Assembly (NCBI GenBank): GCA_018394315.1 | Contig: CP074575.1 | Location: 1,396,615 to 1,460,614, forward strand | From: Mycoplasmatota bacterium | Lineage (GTDB): Bacteria > Bacillota_I > Bacilli_A > MAG-NZ | Reading direction: 5' to 3' | DNA: 64,000 nucleotides | Part shown: positions 45,688 to 55,387 of the stretch, in pieces | How positions within the stretch are numbered: the first letter of the stretch is position 1 | Layout: every line of letters starts with the position of its first letter | Notes under the pieces: generated by a model | The model's database searches: none | Seen by the model: only the letters and a program-made list of their open reading frames with translations | What the model was told of the DNA's origin: nothing | Translations under genes and position numbers: made by a program

Positions 45688-45780
45688 TGAGGTCCAAATG
45701 GTTCAGATGGTACTTATTATATAAACATTAAAAGAATTTCTAATACTTCAAATATTACCGAAGCTGTTGCTGTAGCTTAA
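45688..45780 (+). pseudogene. C-terminal fragment of a secreted protein gene
   Basis: An open stretch GPNGSDGTYYINIKRISNTS followed by NITEAVAVA and a stop. The preceding frame (SSSTSNVESIVYE) is shifted, and earlier sequence has stops. No start or signal peptide remains. Confidence 0.5.
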
Positions 45781-45818
45781 ATATTGGTTAACTCAAATAA
45801 CGAGAGGAGAGTTTTTCG

Positions 45819-46553
45819 ATGACTAGATTTAAATTTATATTTATATTTTCTATGATAGTACTTCCACTTATTGGATGTGAAAATAGAAATACAATTGATC
45901 CAGTAAAGGAATATGATGAAAACATAAGTGAATCAAGTAATAACAATGAGGCTGAAATATCAACTATATGTGGTGACGGTCATGATGGACATTTATGTTA
46001 TGAAGATAGATCATACAACATCATTAAAATCACTGATGAATACAAACTATATAAATCCATCGATAAGATGAGGACCGAATTTGTTCAAAATTATTTATTT
46101 GACATTGATATAATTCATAGGATATATTACTACTTTGTCGCAGATGTAGAATATGATTTTATAGCACTTTCAGAGGGTCATGAATATGATCTTAAAGATG
46201 TAGATAGAGATTTCCTATTGGATTATTATGACTTTCACCTAAAAGAGACAGAACATAAGGGATGTTATGTTAATGGAACACCAGAGTGTTTTAAGGGATT
46301 TATTCTGACCAAAAAGGTAGGAGAATATAAATTATATACACCTACTAAAGAAATACCAACCACAGGTATTAGAGTGCTTCTTTATGAAACGGATGAAAAG
46401 AAAGTTTATACCACTAATTACTATACAGCAAACTATAAATTTACTCATAGTGGTGTTGAATATTCGCTCAAAGATGCTTACTTAAGCTTTCCTCAAGAGA
46501 TAATCGACAAAATAGATTTACATTTAGAAATAGAATATGTGAATAACGGTTAG
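45819..46553 (+). CDS. lipoprotein, unknown
   Basis: 244 residues with a signal peptide and lipobox LIGC (Cys at about 20). The mature part has Asn/Glu-rich linkers, four Cys (STICGDGHDGHLCYE; GCYVNGTPECF) and two similar halves, each with IIKITDEYKLYK or ILTKKVGEYKLYT followed by an extracellular beta pattern. It is probably a duplicated domain. AGGAGA upstream. Cargo between copies 9 and 11. Confidence 0.7.
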   Translation: MTRFKFIFIFSMIVLPLIGCENRNTIDPVKEYDENISESSNNNEAEISTICGDGHDGHLCYEDRSYNIIKITDEYKLYKSIDKMRTEFVQNYLFDIDIIHRIYYYFVADVEYDFIALSEGHEYDLKDVDRDFLLDYYDFHLKETEHKGCYVNGTPECFKGFILTKKVGEYKLYTPTKEIPTTGIRVLLYETDEKKVYTTNYYTANYKFTHSGVEYSLKDAYLSFPQEIIDKIDLHLEIEYVNNG

Positions 46554-46915
46554 ACATGGTCATACGTATATATAATTGTTATAAAAAAGATAAAACTCTT
46601 GAATAAGTTTCTTAAAACAGAATATATCTAAGCTTAATAAGTTTACGGGAAGAAGAACAAATTGATTGTAACAATTATCAACCTTATAACTACGTAAATT
46701 CCTTCGTTCTATTTTTCTACTTTTTTATGTATCTCATTTCATAAATGGAGATATACATTTGCAACCATGTCTCTTTGGAGTAGCAAGGATTTAAAATTCG
46801 TACGCAAGACACTTGACATACTACAAACAAACAATAACCTACTTACATCTAAACAATGATGATATGAGACAAGCTCACACTATAACACGTCCGGTCTTAA
46901 GCATATAATAAACTA

Positions 46916-46941
46916 AAAAGGAGAGATAATAGTCTCTCTTT
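46916..46941 (+). terminator. hairpin terminator
   Basis: AAAGGAGAGA-TAATAG-TCTCTCTTT. The stretch 46554-46915 holds no supported gene. Confidence 0.55.
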
Positions 46942-46979
46942 GGGTAGTGCAAAATAATCGGACCACTATCACTTTTTAA

Positions 46980-47088
46980 TGGCACCCAGGAGAGATTCGA
47001 ACTCTCTAAACACTGATTTAAGCTTATATATTATTAAGTTTTCAAAAGCATTATAACATACGACATGGAAACTGGCTTTCCACCTTAG
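46980..47088 (-). repeat. tRNA-Ser-like repeat, copy 11 with acceptor end
   Basis: Starts TGGCACCCAGGAGAGATTCGAA on the plus strand, i.e. tRNA 3' end on the minus strand (one base short of a standard acceptor). Body identical to copies 15 and 19. Serpin gene follows. Confidence 0.9.
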
Positions 47089-47091
47089 AAA

Positions 47092-47115
47092 AAAACGAAA
47101 AATATTTTTCGTTTT
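47092..47115. terminator. palindromic hairpin of serpin cassette
   Basis: AAAACGAAAAATATTTTTCG then TTTT: a perfect 24-nt palindrome. Repeated after copies 15 and 19, always ahead of a serpin unit. Confidence 0.65.
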
Positions 47116-47282
47116 CTAATGTAATGATAATAGATAAAGATTCTCTACCCTACAGATATAACCAGAAGGTTAGTGTTTTTCTGATATTAGTTGTCGTATG
47201 TACTGTAATTTGGTAGTTACAAAAGTATATGATAAAATTGAAATAAGTTAGGAAATGATTATCAAAATAAAGGGGGAATAAG

Positions 47283-48488
47283 ATGAATAAAATATTAACC
47301 ATGTTTTTTCTATTAGTGTTAAGTAGTACTTTAATAGCGTGTGAGAAGGAAACAGTTCCATTGAATGAGGGTGTAAAAAACCCATTAGTAACTGAAGGGA
47401 ATTCTGAGTTTGCTTTTGATATCTTCAGGGAGTTAAATAATGAAGATTATAATGAGAATATTTTTATATCTCCTTTTAGTATTTCGAGTGCACTAGCAAT
47501 GACTTTGAATGGAGCAGCAGGAGATACTAAAGATTCAATGCAAACTACACTGCAACTAAAAGACATAAATATTGAGGATATGAATAATGGGTTTGCACAT
47601 ATAAATTACATGTTAACAAATCTTGATGAAGATGTTGAAATTAATATCGCAAATTCTCTTTGGGTGAAAGATGAATACATGTTGAACAAACAATTTGAAT
47701 TTGATATTAAAAGTAATTTTAATGCGAATGCTACTTTGCTAGATTTTGAAGATGATAAGTCGGTAGATGTAATTAATGAATGGGTAAGTGACAAGACTAA
47801 TGATTTAATAGATGAAATGATTAAAGGAATAGATCCATATGCTGCATTAATCTTAATAAATGCGATATATTTTAATGGTTCTTGGCAAGATGAATTTAAT
47901 CCTAGCAAGACCCAATCAAAAGATTTTATTACATTAGATGGAAGTATCATGCAAGTTGATATGATGAGAAGAATAGATGAAATTGATTATTATGAAGACA
48001 ATGAAATCATAGCTGTAAAACTACCATATGGCGATGGATTAATTAGTATGTACTGTGTTTTGCCTAATGGAAATGAAGACATAAATTCTGTAATTTCGGA
48101 GATGAACGTAGATAAGTGGAATGATTTAAGAAATGAAATGAACTACTTTTATGAAGTTACTCTTGAGTTACCAAAATTTAAAATGGAATATGGAATTAAA
48201 GGATTAAACGATGCTTTGGTAAATCTAGGTATGGACGTAGCATTTGATGAAAGAGCATATTTTCCTGATTTAATAGAGGGAATGGAAGATAATCTATATA
48301 TAAATGCAGTAAACCATAAAGCGGTAGTTGACGTTAGTGAAGAGGGGACAGAAGCGGCCGCAGTTACATCTGTAGAAGTAGAAGTAGAAAAAAAAGCGAG
48401 TCGAACCTTTATAGCAAATAGACCGTTTATGTTTATAATAGGTGATGAAGAAGGAAATATATTATTTATAGGAAAGAAGGTAGCATAG
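47283..48488 (+). CDS. lipoprotein serpin 1
   Basis: 401 residues. Lipoprotein signal peptide with LIAC (Cys20). Complete serpin fold: NIFISPFSISSALAMTLNGA, LILINAIYFNGSWQDEF, VDMM, VTLELPKFKMEYGI. The hinge DVSEEGTEAAAVTS matches inhibitory serpins (small residues at P12-P9), and the signature FIANRPFMFII closes it. Counting from the hinge, the scissile region is VEVEVEKKASR. A surface-tethered inhibitor of serine or cysteine proteases is expected. 5' flank and coding sequence are nearly identical to serpin 2 except in the reactive loop. Confidence 0.93.
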   Translation: MNKILTMFFLLVLSSTLIACEKETVPLNEGVKNPLVTEGNSEFAFDIFRELNNEDYNENIFISPFSISSALAMTLNGAAGDTKDSMQTTLQLKDINIEDMNNGFAHINYMLTNLDEDVEINIANSLWVKDEYMLNKQFEFDIKSNFNANATLLDFEDDKSVDVINEWVSDKTNDLIDEMIKGIDPYAALILINAIYFNGSWQDEFNPSKTQSKDFITLDGSIMQVDMMRRIDEIDYYEDNEIIAVKLPYGDGLISMYCVLPNGNEDINSVISEMNVDKWNDLRNEMNYFYEVTLELPKFKMEYGIKGLNDALVNLGMDVAFDERAYFPDLIEGMEDNLYINAVNHKAVVDVSEEGTEAAAVTSVEVEVEKKASRTFIANRPFMFIIGDEEGNILFIGKKVA

Positions 48489-48548
48489 TTGGCAATCAGT
48501 AATGCATAATCTTAATAATTTACACATGATTAATGGAAAAGGTATTTT

Positions 48549-48643
48549 GATTCGAATTCTCTAAACACTAATTTAAGCTCATAAACTATTAAGTTTTCGA
48601 AGACATTATAACATATGACATGGAAACTGACTTTCCACCTTAG
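48549..48643 (-). repeat. tRNA-Ser-like repeat, copy 12
   Basis: Left flank GGTATTTTGATTCGAA is the serpin-tail type; the body with GTGAGA hairpin is the lipoprotein type. Confidence 0.88.
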
Positions 48644-48758
48644 AAAAAAAGTGAGATTATTTCTCACTTTTGACATTAACTGATTTTAGTTCAAATAATA
48701 CCTTTTATTGGTACCCTTAAACGTTCTGAGTAGGAGAAATACCGATAATACCATCGTT

Positions 48759-49934
48759 TCAATCACTAATAACTATCAAATTAGGTAAATGTAAATATTC
48801 ACAATGTATTATCAGTTCATTTTCGATAGCATCAGTTAGCGTTATTACCTTATCATCAACTAACAGTACATAATCAGAGAATGAACCTCCTATCATAGTG
48901 TAATTACCAAAAGTTTCTTCATAATCAAGCTCATAACTATTGGAAGCATTATAATACATAGGATTTTGATACATCCCGATATATACACCATTTCCATCAA
49001 AGTAATTATTTATAATTTCTGGGACAAAGTGTTTTTCGTTCATAAACACTTTCTCTGCTGTAGTCTGACCAGGACCAGTTTCTAGGTAAATACCGAAAGT
49101 TATATTAACGAGGTTACCAACTTTAAAATCGTTTGATACCCCATCGGCATACTCAGTTTTCTCACTAATAGAAACATATGTTAATCCCGGCTGGAATAAA
49201 GATTGTACTAAAATATCGTGCTCATCAAAATCGACAATTGGTCCAATTATGTTGTTGTTTACACCAACAATTGGTGGATAATATGCTTTCACTGCGGTGG
49301 CTGTCCAAGGATAACTGGATTTATCAAGATCTTTTACTTCGAATTCTAGATGATATCTCCATTGTTCGATCTCAGGGAATTCATCAGAAGTTTCAGTATC
49401 TTCTGGAATTTCAACCCATATATGTCCAAAGTTAGATAGTTTATCCGGAATAAGTAGTTTATTTCCTATTTTATCTCTTGGCCACCCACCAATCATATTT
49501 GCATCGGATAACATTTTAGCTTCTTTGGTAAAATCTCTTTTTTCGCATGCTCCTTTTATGGAACACAATTCTTCTATAGATATCTCTAATTCTTTAATAC
49601 TCGTTCTACCATTAACTTTATAATCTGGACCAGATAACATATATGCATTACCATCTTTGAAAGCAAATACTCCTGTATAACAATTACTCCCCCCCTGTCC
49701 AGATATTTTCCATTCGTTATTTAATAATACAGGCCATACAATATCTTCAGTACAATTTTCAGAAGAGATAGTGTCCCTTTTCCATATTTCATATTTGTTG
49801 GTTTCACCTATATAGATAAGATCTTTCATTGGTATTTTGAATCTATCACTTATGACTGATACACTAGGATTATTATTACATGAAGAAACTAATACTATTG
49901 TTGTTAAAATAATGAATACTTTCAAATACTTCAC
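48759..49934 (-). CDS. lipoprotein of four-member family (member 2)
   Basis: 391 residues from the shared GTG start after AAAGGGTGG. Lipobox SSC. Close to member 4 over its whole length; differs from members 1 and 3 in the N-terminal half (DRFKIPMKDLIYIGE against DKYRVPKKDLIYLGE) and has an extra KEAKMLSDAN insert. Sole gene between repeats 12 and 13. Confidence 0.8.
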   Translation of the reverse strand: MKYLKVFIILTTIVLVSSCNNNPSVSVISDRFKIPMKDLIYIGETNKYEIWKRDTISSENCTEDIVWPVLLNNEWKISGQGGSNCYTGVFAFKDGNAYMLSGPDYKVNGRTSIKELEISIEELCSIKGACEKRDFTKEAKMLSDANMIGGWPRDKIGNKLLIPDKLSNFGHIWVEIPEDTETSDEFPEIEQWRYHLEFEVKDLDKSSYPWTATAVKAYYPPIVGVNNNIIGPIVDFDEHDILVQSLFQPGLTYVSISEKTEYADGVSNDFKVGNLVNITFGIYLETGPGQTTAEKVFMNEKHFVPEIINNYFDGNGVYIGMYQNPMYYNASNSYELDYEETFGNYTMIGGSFSDYVLLVDDKVITLTDAIENELIIHCEYLHLPNLIVISD

Positions 49935-50036
49935 ACGAACCACCCTTTCTTCACACTTGTACTCTAATAATATCATATCAGACCAAAAAAAATAGAAAAT
50001 TAGATTTGACAAAGTAATATTTTTAGATTAGAGAAG

Positions 50037-50131
50037 GATTCGAACTCTCTAAACACTGATTTAAGCTTATAAAATATTAAGATTTCAAAGACATTATAAC
50101 ATATGACATGGAAACTGACTTTCCACCTTAG
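50037..50131 (-). repeat. tRNA-Ser-like repeat, copy 13
   Basis: GGATTCGAACTCTCTAAACAC to GGAAACTGACTTTCCACC. Lipoprotein-type flank on the left and lipoprotein-type body and hairpin on the right. Confidence 0.9.
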
Positions 50132-50248
50132 AAAAAAAAGTGAGATTATTTCTCACTTTTGACGTTATTTATTTTTAGTACAAATAATGCTTTTGTTTAG
50201 GTACTAATAAGTGTTCTGAGTAGGAGGAATACCGATAATATCATACTT

Positions 50249-51412
50249 TTAATCACTTATAACTATCAAATTTGGTGAATGCAAATATTCACAATGTACT
50301 AATAGTTCATTTTCGATAGCGTCAGTTAGAGTTATTACTTCATCATTAACTAACAGTACGTAGTCTGAGAATGAACCTCCTATTATAGTATAACCTCCTA
50401 AAGTTTCTTCATAATCATGATCATAATTATTAGCTACATTATAATAAATCGGAAAATTTTGGTGCATACCAATGTAGACGCCATTGTCATGAAGGTAATT
50501 ATTAATTATTTCAGGCACAAAGTGTTTTTCATTCACTAACACTTCCTTAGCTGTCCTATTAGGATAGCTTTCTAGTATAAAATCATAAGATATATTAACT
50601 AAGTTACCTACTTTAAAGTCACTTGACACACCAGGGGCATACTTAGTATTACTATCAATTTTTACAGAAGCAAGTCCTGGCTGGTATAAAGTGTTAACTA
50701 AAATATGAGACTCACCAGCTTCGACAATTGGTCCTATTATGTTATAGTTTTCACCGACCCATGCAGGGTAATAAGCTCTTACAGCTGTAGCTTTCCAAGG
50801 ATAACTAGACTTATCGAGATCAATAATTACAAACTCGAGGTAATATCTACAACGTTCAGTTTTAGGGAAGTCACCAGGAAGATATGTATCGTCATTAATC
50901 TCAACCCATACATGGCCATAGTTGGATAGTTTATCTGGAATAAGCAATTTATTATCTCTTTCTTCTATTGGTCTTCCACCAACCATGATTTTAATAGGGT
51001 ATTCGCTAAAATCTCTTATTTTACAAGCACCTTCTATTGAGCATAATTCCTCTATAGATATCCCTAACACATTAATATTTGTTCTACCATTAACTTTATA
51101 ATCTGGACCAGATAACATATATGCATTACCATCTTTGAAGGCAAATACTCCAGTATAACAATTACTACCCCCTTGTCCAGAAATTTGTAACTCTCTATTC
51201 AAAATAACGGGCATAACGATATCTTCAGTACAAGCACCAGAAGAAATAGTATCTCTTTTCCATATCTCATAATTGCTCACTTCCCCGAGATATATAAGAT
51301 CTTTCTTTGGAACTCTGTATTTATCACTTATGATTGATGCACTACGATTAAAGAAGCAAGAAGAAACTATCATTATTAAAATTAAGGTAGTAATTGTTCT
51401 TAAAAACTTCAC
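50249..51412 (-). CDS. lipoprotein of four-member family (member 3)
   Basis: 387 residues from the GTG start. Lipobox SSC. N-terminal half close to member 1. The C-terminal 100 residues are its own version (NNYLHDNGVYIGMHQNFPIY, GGYTIIGG), unlike the shared end of members 1, 2 and 4. Sole gene between repeats 13 and 14. Confidence 0.8.
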   Translation of the reverse strand: MKFLRTITTLILIMIVSSCFFNRSASIISDKYRVPKKDLIYLGEVSNYEIWKRDTISSGACTEDIVMPVILNRELQISGQGGSNCYTGVFAFKDGNAYMLSGPDYKVNGRTNINVLGISIEELCSIEGACKIRDFSEYPIKIMVGGRPIEERDNKLLIPDKLSNYGHVWVEINDDTYLPGDFPKTERCRYYLEFVIIDLDKSSYPWKATAVRAYYPAWVGENYNIIGPIVEAGESHILVNTLYQPGLASVKIDSNTKYAPGVSSDFKVGNLVNISYDFILESYPNRTAKEVLVNEKHFVPEIINNYLHDNGVYIGMHQNFPIYYNVANNYDHDYEETLGGYTIIGGSFSDYVLLVNDEVITLTDAIENELLVHCEYLHSPNLIVISD

Positions 51413-51512
51413 ACAAATCATCCTTTCTCCATGCTTGTACTCTAATAGTATCACATCAAAGCCTAAAAAAAGAAAAATTGGTTCGACAAAGTAATATTTT
51501 TGGATTAGAGAA

Positions 51513-51607
51513 GGATTCGAACTCTCTAAACACTGATTTAAGCTTATATATTATAAAGTTTTCAAGCCATTATATCATACGACATGGAAACTGGCTTTCC
51601 ACCCTAG
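51513..51607 (-). repeat. tRNA-Ser-like repeat, copy 14
   Basis: GGATTCGAACTCTCTAAACAC to GGAAACTGGCTTTCCACCC. Followed by only the left half of the GTGAGA hairpin. Confidence 0.88.
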
Positions 51608-51732
51608 AAAAAAGTGAGATTATTTTTATTAGATTTTGAGGTAAATGAAATAATAATCATATAATTATTCCATATTTATTATGATGATTCCAAAAATGAA
51701 AATATAATCAATGTACAATAAAACAAGTACCG

Positions 51733-51759
51733 CAAAAAAAAAGAGACTAAAAAGTCTCT
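51733..51759 (-). terminator. terminator of radical-SAM locus
   Basis: On the minus strand AGAGACT-TTTT-AGTCTCT followed by a long T run. Confidence 0.8.
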
Positions 51760-51770
51760 ATATATTCCTA

Positions 51771-52487
51771 TTAAGAATTTATTTTCGCTTTAAATATGTA
51801 AACGTAGTCATATGTTAAAATTCTTTCTAGAACTTTTTGATCATTATCAAAAACATCTAATTCGATACCTAGGGAAGCATCTCCACCTTCGCTTGCGATT
51901 ATTGCTAATATGAGAGGTTCGTTTAATGCTATTTTCTTATCAGAACTCAAACCTGCCCAGGTAGTTCCAATACCAATAATATCCTCATTATTTAAGTTTA
52001 CTAGTGTAGAAATACTACCTATAGATTGAGAAGAACTATCTTTCTCCACAATAGAAATTATCCACTCATCATTACTACTATGAATTGTATTTTTTGACAA
52101 CACGATGTTTCCAGTATTTACACTTTGAAAATGTTTATTAAGTTCAACAACATTGTCTTGGAAAATTCCATCTCTATAATATTCAACCCAGCAGTTAATT
52201 CGTATATTTTCGAGCGCATTCATAGAGTACTCGAATATAAAATATTGATCTGCACCTACAGTCTTTACTAATATTTCTTGATTTTCAGTTAGTTCTAATG
52301 GTGATATTTCAATAGTCCCATCATTTTTTACTGTAGTGTCACACGCTGATAAAATCATTATTAACACTGATAGCAAAACAAGCAAAATAATATTACTTTT
52401 CAAAACAGATGAACCCTTTCGAACAAAAGAATTAGTATCCTTACATAAAGATAACTTAGTAGTTATATTTCCCTCCTCAATTAACAC
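51771..52487 (-). CDS. lipoprotein, candidate immunity or accessory protein
   Basis: 238 residues from a GTG at 52487 (AAAGGGTGA upstream); a TTG at 52403 with AAAGGG upstream gives a more normal signal peptide length. Hydrophobic core IILLVLLSVLIMILSAC with lipobox SAC. The mature domain is extracellular, beta-rich, and ends DYVYIFKAKINS. Last gene of the maturase/Cys-rich peptide operon, so it may protect the producer or bind the product. No known family. Confidence 0.6.
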   Translation of the reverse strand: MLIEEGNITTKLSLCKDTNSFVRKGSSVLKSNIILLVLLSVLIMILSACDTTVKNDGTIEISPLELTENQEILVKTVGADQYFIFEYSMNALENIRINCWVEYYRDGIFQDNVVELNKHFQSVNTGNIVLSKNTIHSSNDEWIISIVEKDSSSQSIGSISTLVNLNNEDIIGIGTTWAGLSSDKKIALNEPLILAIIASEGGDASLGIELDVFDNDQKVLERILTYDYVYIFKAKINS

Positions 52488-52693
52488 TATTATTTCACCC
52501 TTTCACATTACTTCATATTCTATTAATAGTATACACCATACTACTATTTTATACCACTCTAGAAATTTACAATAGATTATAAGGTTATATCACTCCCCAT
52601 TACCTGACGGATTAATGATGAGAAAGTCAGCAAAGAAACAGAATTACAACACTTATTTGTGACAATAATACTCAATCTACGAATGACATATTT

Positions 52694-52972
52694 TTATACT
52701 TTCAGAGTCGAGCCACTCACATCACAAAGATTAGTACCATTCTGTCCACAGGTATTTGAACCTACTGAGCCAGCAACTAATACTCCATCTCCGCAACACA
52801 CATTACCTGCATCTCTAGTTTTTAAGTTAGTACTCTCATTACAAACATTAAGATTTACTTTTTGTTCGCATGGATTACCACCTACTGGATCACATTCCTG
52901 ATTAAGCGTAGAACTCCCTCCACAATATGGTCTCGAAACATTTACCCCCGCCTGGACTTTTTTGAATTTCAT
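52694..52972 (-). CDS. Cys-rich RiPP precursor candidate
   Basis: 92 residues with AAGGAGG overlapping the maturase stop. Short basic N-terminus (MKFKKVQAGVNVSR) without a signal peptide, then a Gly/Asn/Ser-rich region with eight Cys at about 17, 27, 35, 44, 59, 60, 75 and 83, many in N-x-C contexts (GGNPCEQ, LNVCNES, GNVCCGD, SNTCGQ, TNLCD). Directly follows a radical-SAM/SPASM maturase, so a thioether-crosslinked peptide (sactipeptide or ranthipeptide class) is likely. I do not recognise a named precursor family. Confidence 0.7.
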   Translation of the reverse strand: MKFKKVQAGVNVSRPYCGGSSTLNQECDPVGGNPCEQKVNLNVCNESTNLKTRDAGNVCCGDGVLVAGSVGSNTCGQNGTNLCDVSGSTLKV

Positions 52973-52984
52973 TAAATTACCTCC

Positions 52985-54343
52985 TTAATTGTATTTGATT
53001 TTTACTGCGCTTATTAAATTATCATGTACAGATTGATATGTATACTTACAATGTTCTTCTTTATCAACTAAATTATTTACCATCTCATATGGACAACCAC
53101 CAGTACAGACAGGTAAATACTCACATTCTGCACATACCTTATCCAAAGTTGGATCGTACGCTGTCCAAGTAACAGAAGTCGCGTTGGATAAATTTAATCC
53201 ATCTTCAATATCGCCTACTTCCTCATTATTTTCAGTAGAATGTATCCAGCATTTACTTAATTTACCATTAGGTGTGATCAAATAATTAAGAATATTCACC
53301 GCACCACAGGGTGTTTGAGGAATAAAACTATAACTAGCTCCCGTGTATATCCCTTTTTCTTTAAGATATTCATTCAATTCCTCGAGTCGACCTTTAAAAT
53401 CCTTCAGTGATAGCATTTTATTACTATCCATTTTTACATTAGATGTCCATTCTTTAACTAGCCCTAACGATACTCCATTCATACTATTGCTTCCTAATAA
53501 ACCGTTTATTTTTAAATAATCAATTATATCCTTAAAATACTCTATGTTCGTATAATCTACATTAACACGAATATTTACAGGTAGTTTTCCTTGACAAGCT
53601 CTTAGCCCTCTAATAATGTCATTAAAACTTTCATTTGAGCCATATTTATAATATCTACGATTATTATGAATATCTTTTGGTCCATCAACCGTCACCTGCA
53701 AGCGCTCTACTTTACACCGGATTAGTAAATCAACCATATCTTCAGTAAGTAATGTGCCATTAGTAATCATTGAAGCTTTATAGCTAACATTTTTCTCAAC
53801 GCATTTCTCTATAAAAAAACGTGATAATTCCTCAATAGTCCCTGCCTGAAGTAAAGGTTCACCACCATACCATGTCACACTTAGGTTCGATAAATGACCT
53901 ATTCTCTCTTTTACAAAATCTTTAAGTTTTCGTATGATTTCCGAAGTCATGCTCTCATCCCGATTTTTTTCATAACAGTAAAAGCAATCCAAATTACAAT
54001 CAATTGTCGGCAAAATCGTAAGATGCATACTTCGTTCATTATACTTAGCGTGCTGAAATCTAATCTTTAATCGTTCTACCTCGTTTAAGTTAGAAGTTAC
54101 TAAAAAATTTTGTTTGATAAGATGTTCATACATTTCAGGTTGTTCTGAAGCTAAATAGTCGCATCGTTCCTTATTAAAATCAAACAAGAAATTTTTAAGT
54201 TCATTATCACTTGACATTATCCCTCCAGAAAACGTATTTGCTATTATCCATTGATAATCGTCATGCTCACATGCAATACAAATATTATATATTGAAGGTT
54301 TATATTGAACAATCGATAACATTCTTTTATCATCTCTTTTCAT
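52985..54343 (-). CDS. radical SAM/SPASM peptide maturase
   Basis: 452 residues. A divergent N-terminal region (1-105), possibly for leader binding, then CNLDCFYC (C116, C120, C123) for the SAM 4Fe-4S cluster, WYGGEPLL, and ITNGTLL. The C-terminal SPASM domain has C346, C365, C404, C407, C413, C417 and C432 for auxiliary clusters. It would crosslink Cys residues of the peptide encoded 12 bp downstream. An internal ATG at 54322 is an alternative start. Heads the three-gene minus-strand operon. Confidence 0.9.
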   Translation of the reverse strand: MKRDDKRMLSIVQYKPSIYNICIACEHDDYQWIIANTFSGGIMSSDNELKNFLFDFNKERCDYLASEQPEMYEHLIKQNFLVTSNLNEVERLKIRFQHAKYNERSMHLTILPTIDCNLDCFYCYEKNRDESMTSEIIRKLKDFVKERIGHLSNLSVTWYGGEPLLQAGTIEELSRFFIEKCVEKNVSYKASMITNGTLLTEDMVDLLIRCKVERLQVTVDGPKDIHNNRRYYKYGSNESFNDIIRGLRACQGKLPVNIRVNVDYTNIEYFKDIIDYLKINGLLGSNSMNGVSLGLVKEWTSNVKMDSNKMLSLKDFKGRLEELNEYLKEKGIYTGASYSFIPQTPCGAVNILNYLITPNGKLSKCWIHSTENNEEVGDIEDGLNLSNATSVTWTAYDPTLDKVCAECEYLPVCTGGCPYEMVNNLVDKEEHCKYTYQSVHDNLISAVKIKYN

Positions 54344-54615
54344 CTGAAGTCATTTATCTTATTAGAAATTCGTGTAAGCCAAAATTATACGAACCAATTC
54401 ACCTTATCTTAGTATTAGTATTAAAATTATTTAATATAAAAATAATCCTTATAAACTGTGTATAGTATCTAGGTCACGGATGTCCACCCATCGTTTTATA
54501 TATACTATAACAATATTTTTATTATAAAACACCTTTATTATACTAATAAACTGAGATTAAATACTTATTTGTTTTCATAATATAGTCTTTATAATGGAAT
54601 CAGGGAGGAAAACAA

Positions 54616-55104
54616 ATAAAAAAATTTAAAGTGGCCTCGATAATCATTGCACTTTCAATGGCTTGTGGAGGTTTTATTTGGTACAGTAGCAGTTTTAATC
54701 AGACAATCATCATAGACCCTTCTTACACAATAGACCTTGCGGATGACAAGGTTATGGTAGGATTTTATGAGAATGTTTTTACAGGTTTAGTTCTGGAGGA
54801 ATTGGGAAATGATCCAGATGCACATATACCTGTCACAGATTACCGAGTCCAAGTAATTGACAATATAAAAGGAGAAGTATCTGGCGAGGTTACTCTGAAA
54901 AACAGAGGGGGATACGATGATAGAAATAACTTATTCTTATTTGAGGGAGATTTTCTACCAGAAGTGGGGAGTATTTATTTATTCACTACAGGGGTAATTA
55001 AAAATAACACGGACTATAAGAACGATTTGTATGTAGTATCTAGTAGTTATCAAAAAGTACTATTGTTGAAGACAATTAATAACTATGAATTCGACACGCC
55101 GTAA
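54616..55104 (+). pseudogene. secreted/anchored protein gene truncated by a 51-bp duplication
   Basis: GGGAGG at 54603-54608 lies 7 bp before ATA 54616, which would start a normal signal peptide ((I)KKFKVASIIIALSMACGGF). The first standard start, GTG at 54631, is 22 bp away. The extracellular part has YRVQVIDNIKGEVSGEVTL and a GSIYLFTTG strand, as in small Bacillus surface proteins of unknown function. The frame stops at 55104 where a 51-bp tandem duplication begins; beyond it the frame continues to a stop at 55203. Confidence 0.7.
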
Positions 55105-55153
55105 AAAGTACTATTGTTGAAGACAATTAATAACTATGAATTCGACACGCCGT
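55052..55153 (+). repeat. perfect 51-bp tandem duplication
   Basis: Units 55052-55102 and 55103-55153 are identical (start AAAAAGTACTATTG, end GACACGCCGT). 51 bp keeps the frame, but the junction reads CCG-TAA and makes a stop. Confidence 0.95.
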
Positions 55154-55291
55154 TGGTTTCAAGATTTATTGATGCATATGCAAATGAAGTAAAGGAAAAG
55201 TAGTGTTTCTAACTAAGGGATTATTAAATTAATGAATTCAAAGTCAAATTTAGTAAAAATATTGTCTTGAGTAATTTAAAAGTAAGAAGAA

Positions 55292-55387
55292 GGATTCGAA
55301 CTCTCTAAACACTGATTTAAGCTTATATATTATTAAGTTTTCAAAAGCATTATAACATACGACATGGAAACTGGCTTTCCACCCTAG
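55292..55387 (-). repeat. tRNA-Ser-like repeat, copy 15
   Basis: GAAGGATTCGAACTCTC flank; body and CGAAAAATATTTTTCG hairpin of the serpin type. Serpin 2 follows. Confidence 0.9.

Noticed and set aside
46780-46870. Possible extra repeat copy (AAGGATTTAAAATTCG)
   Set aside because: Too diverged from both body types to support.
52659-52901. 80-residue plus-strand frame
   Set aside because: Antisense of the Cys-rich precursor gene, which has a perfect ribosome-binding site.
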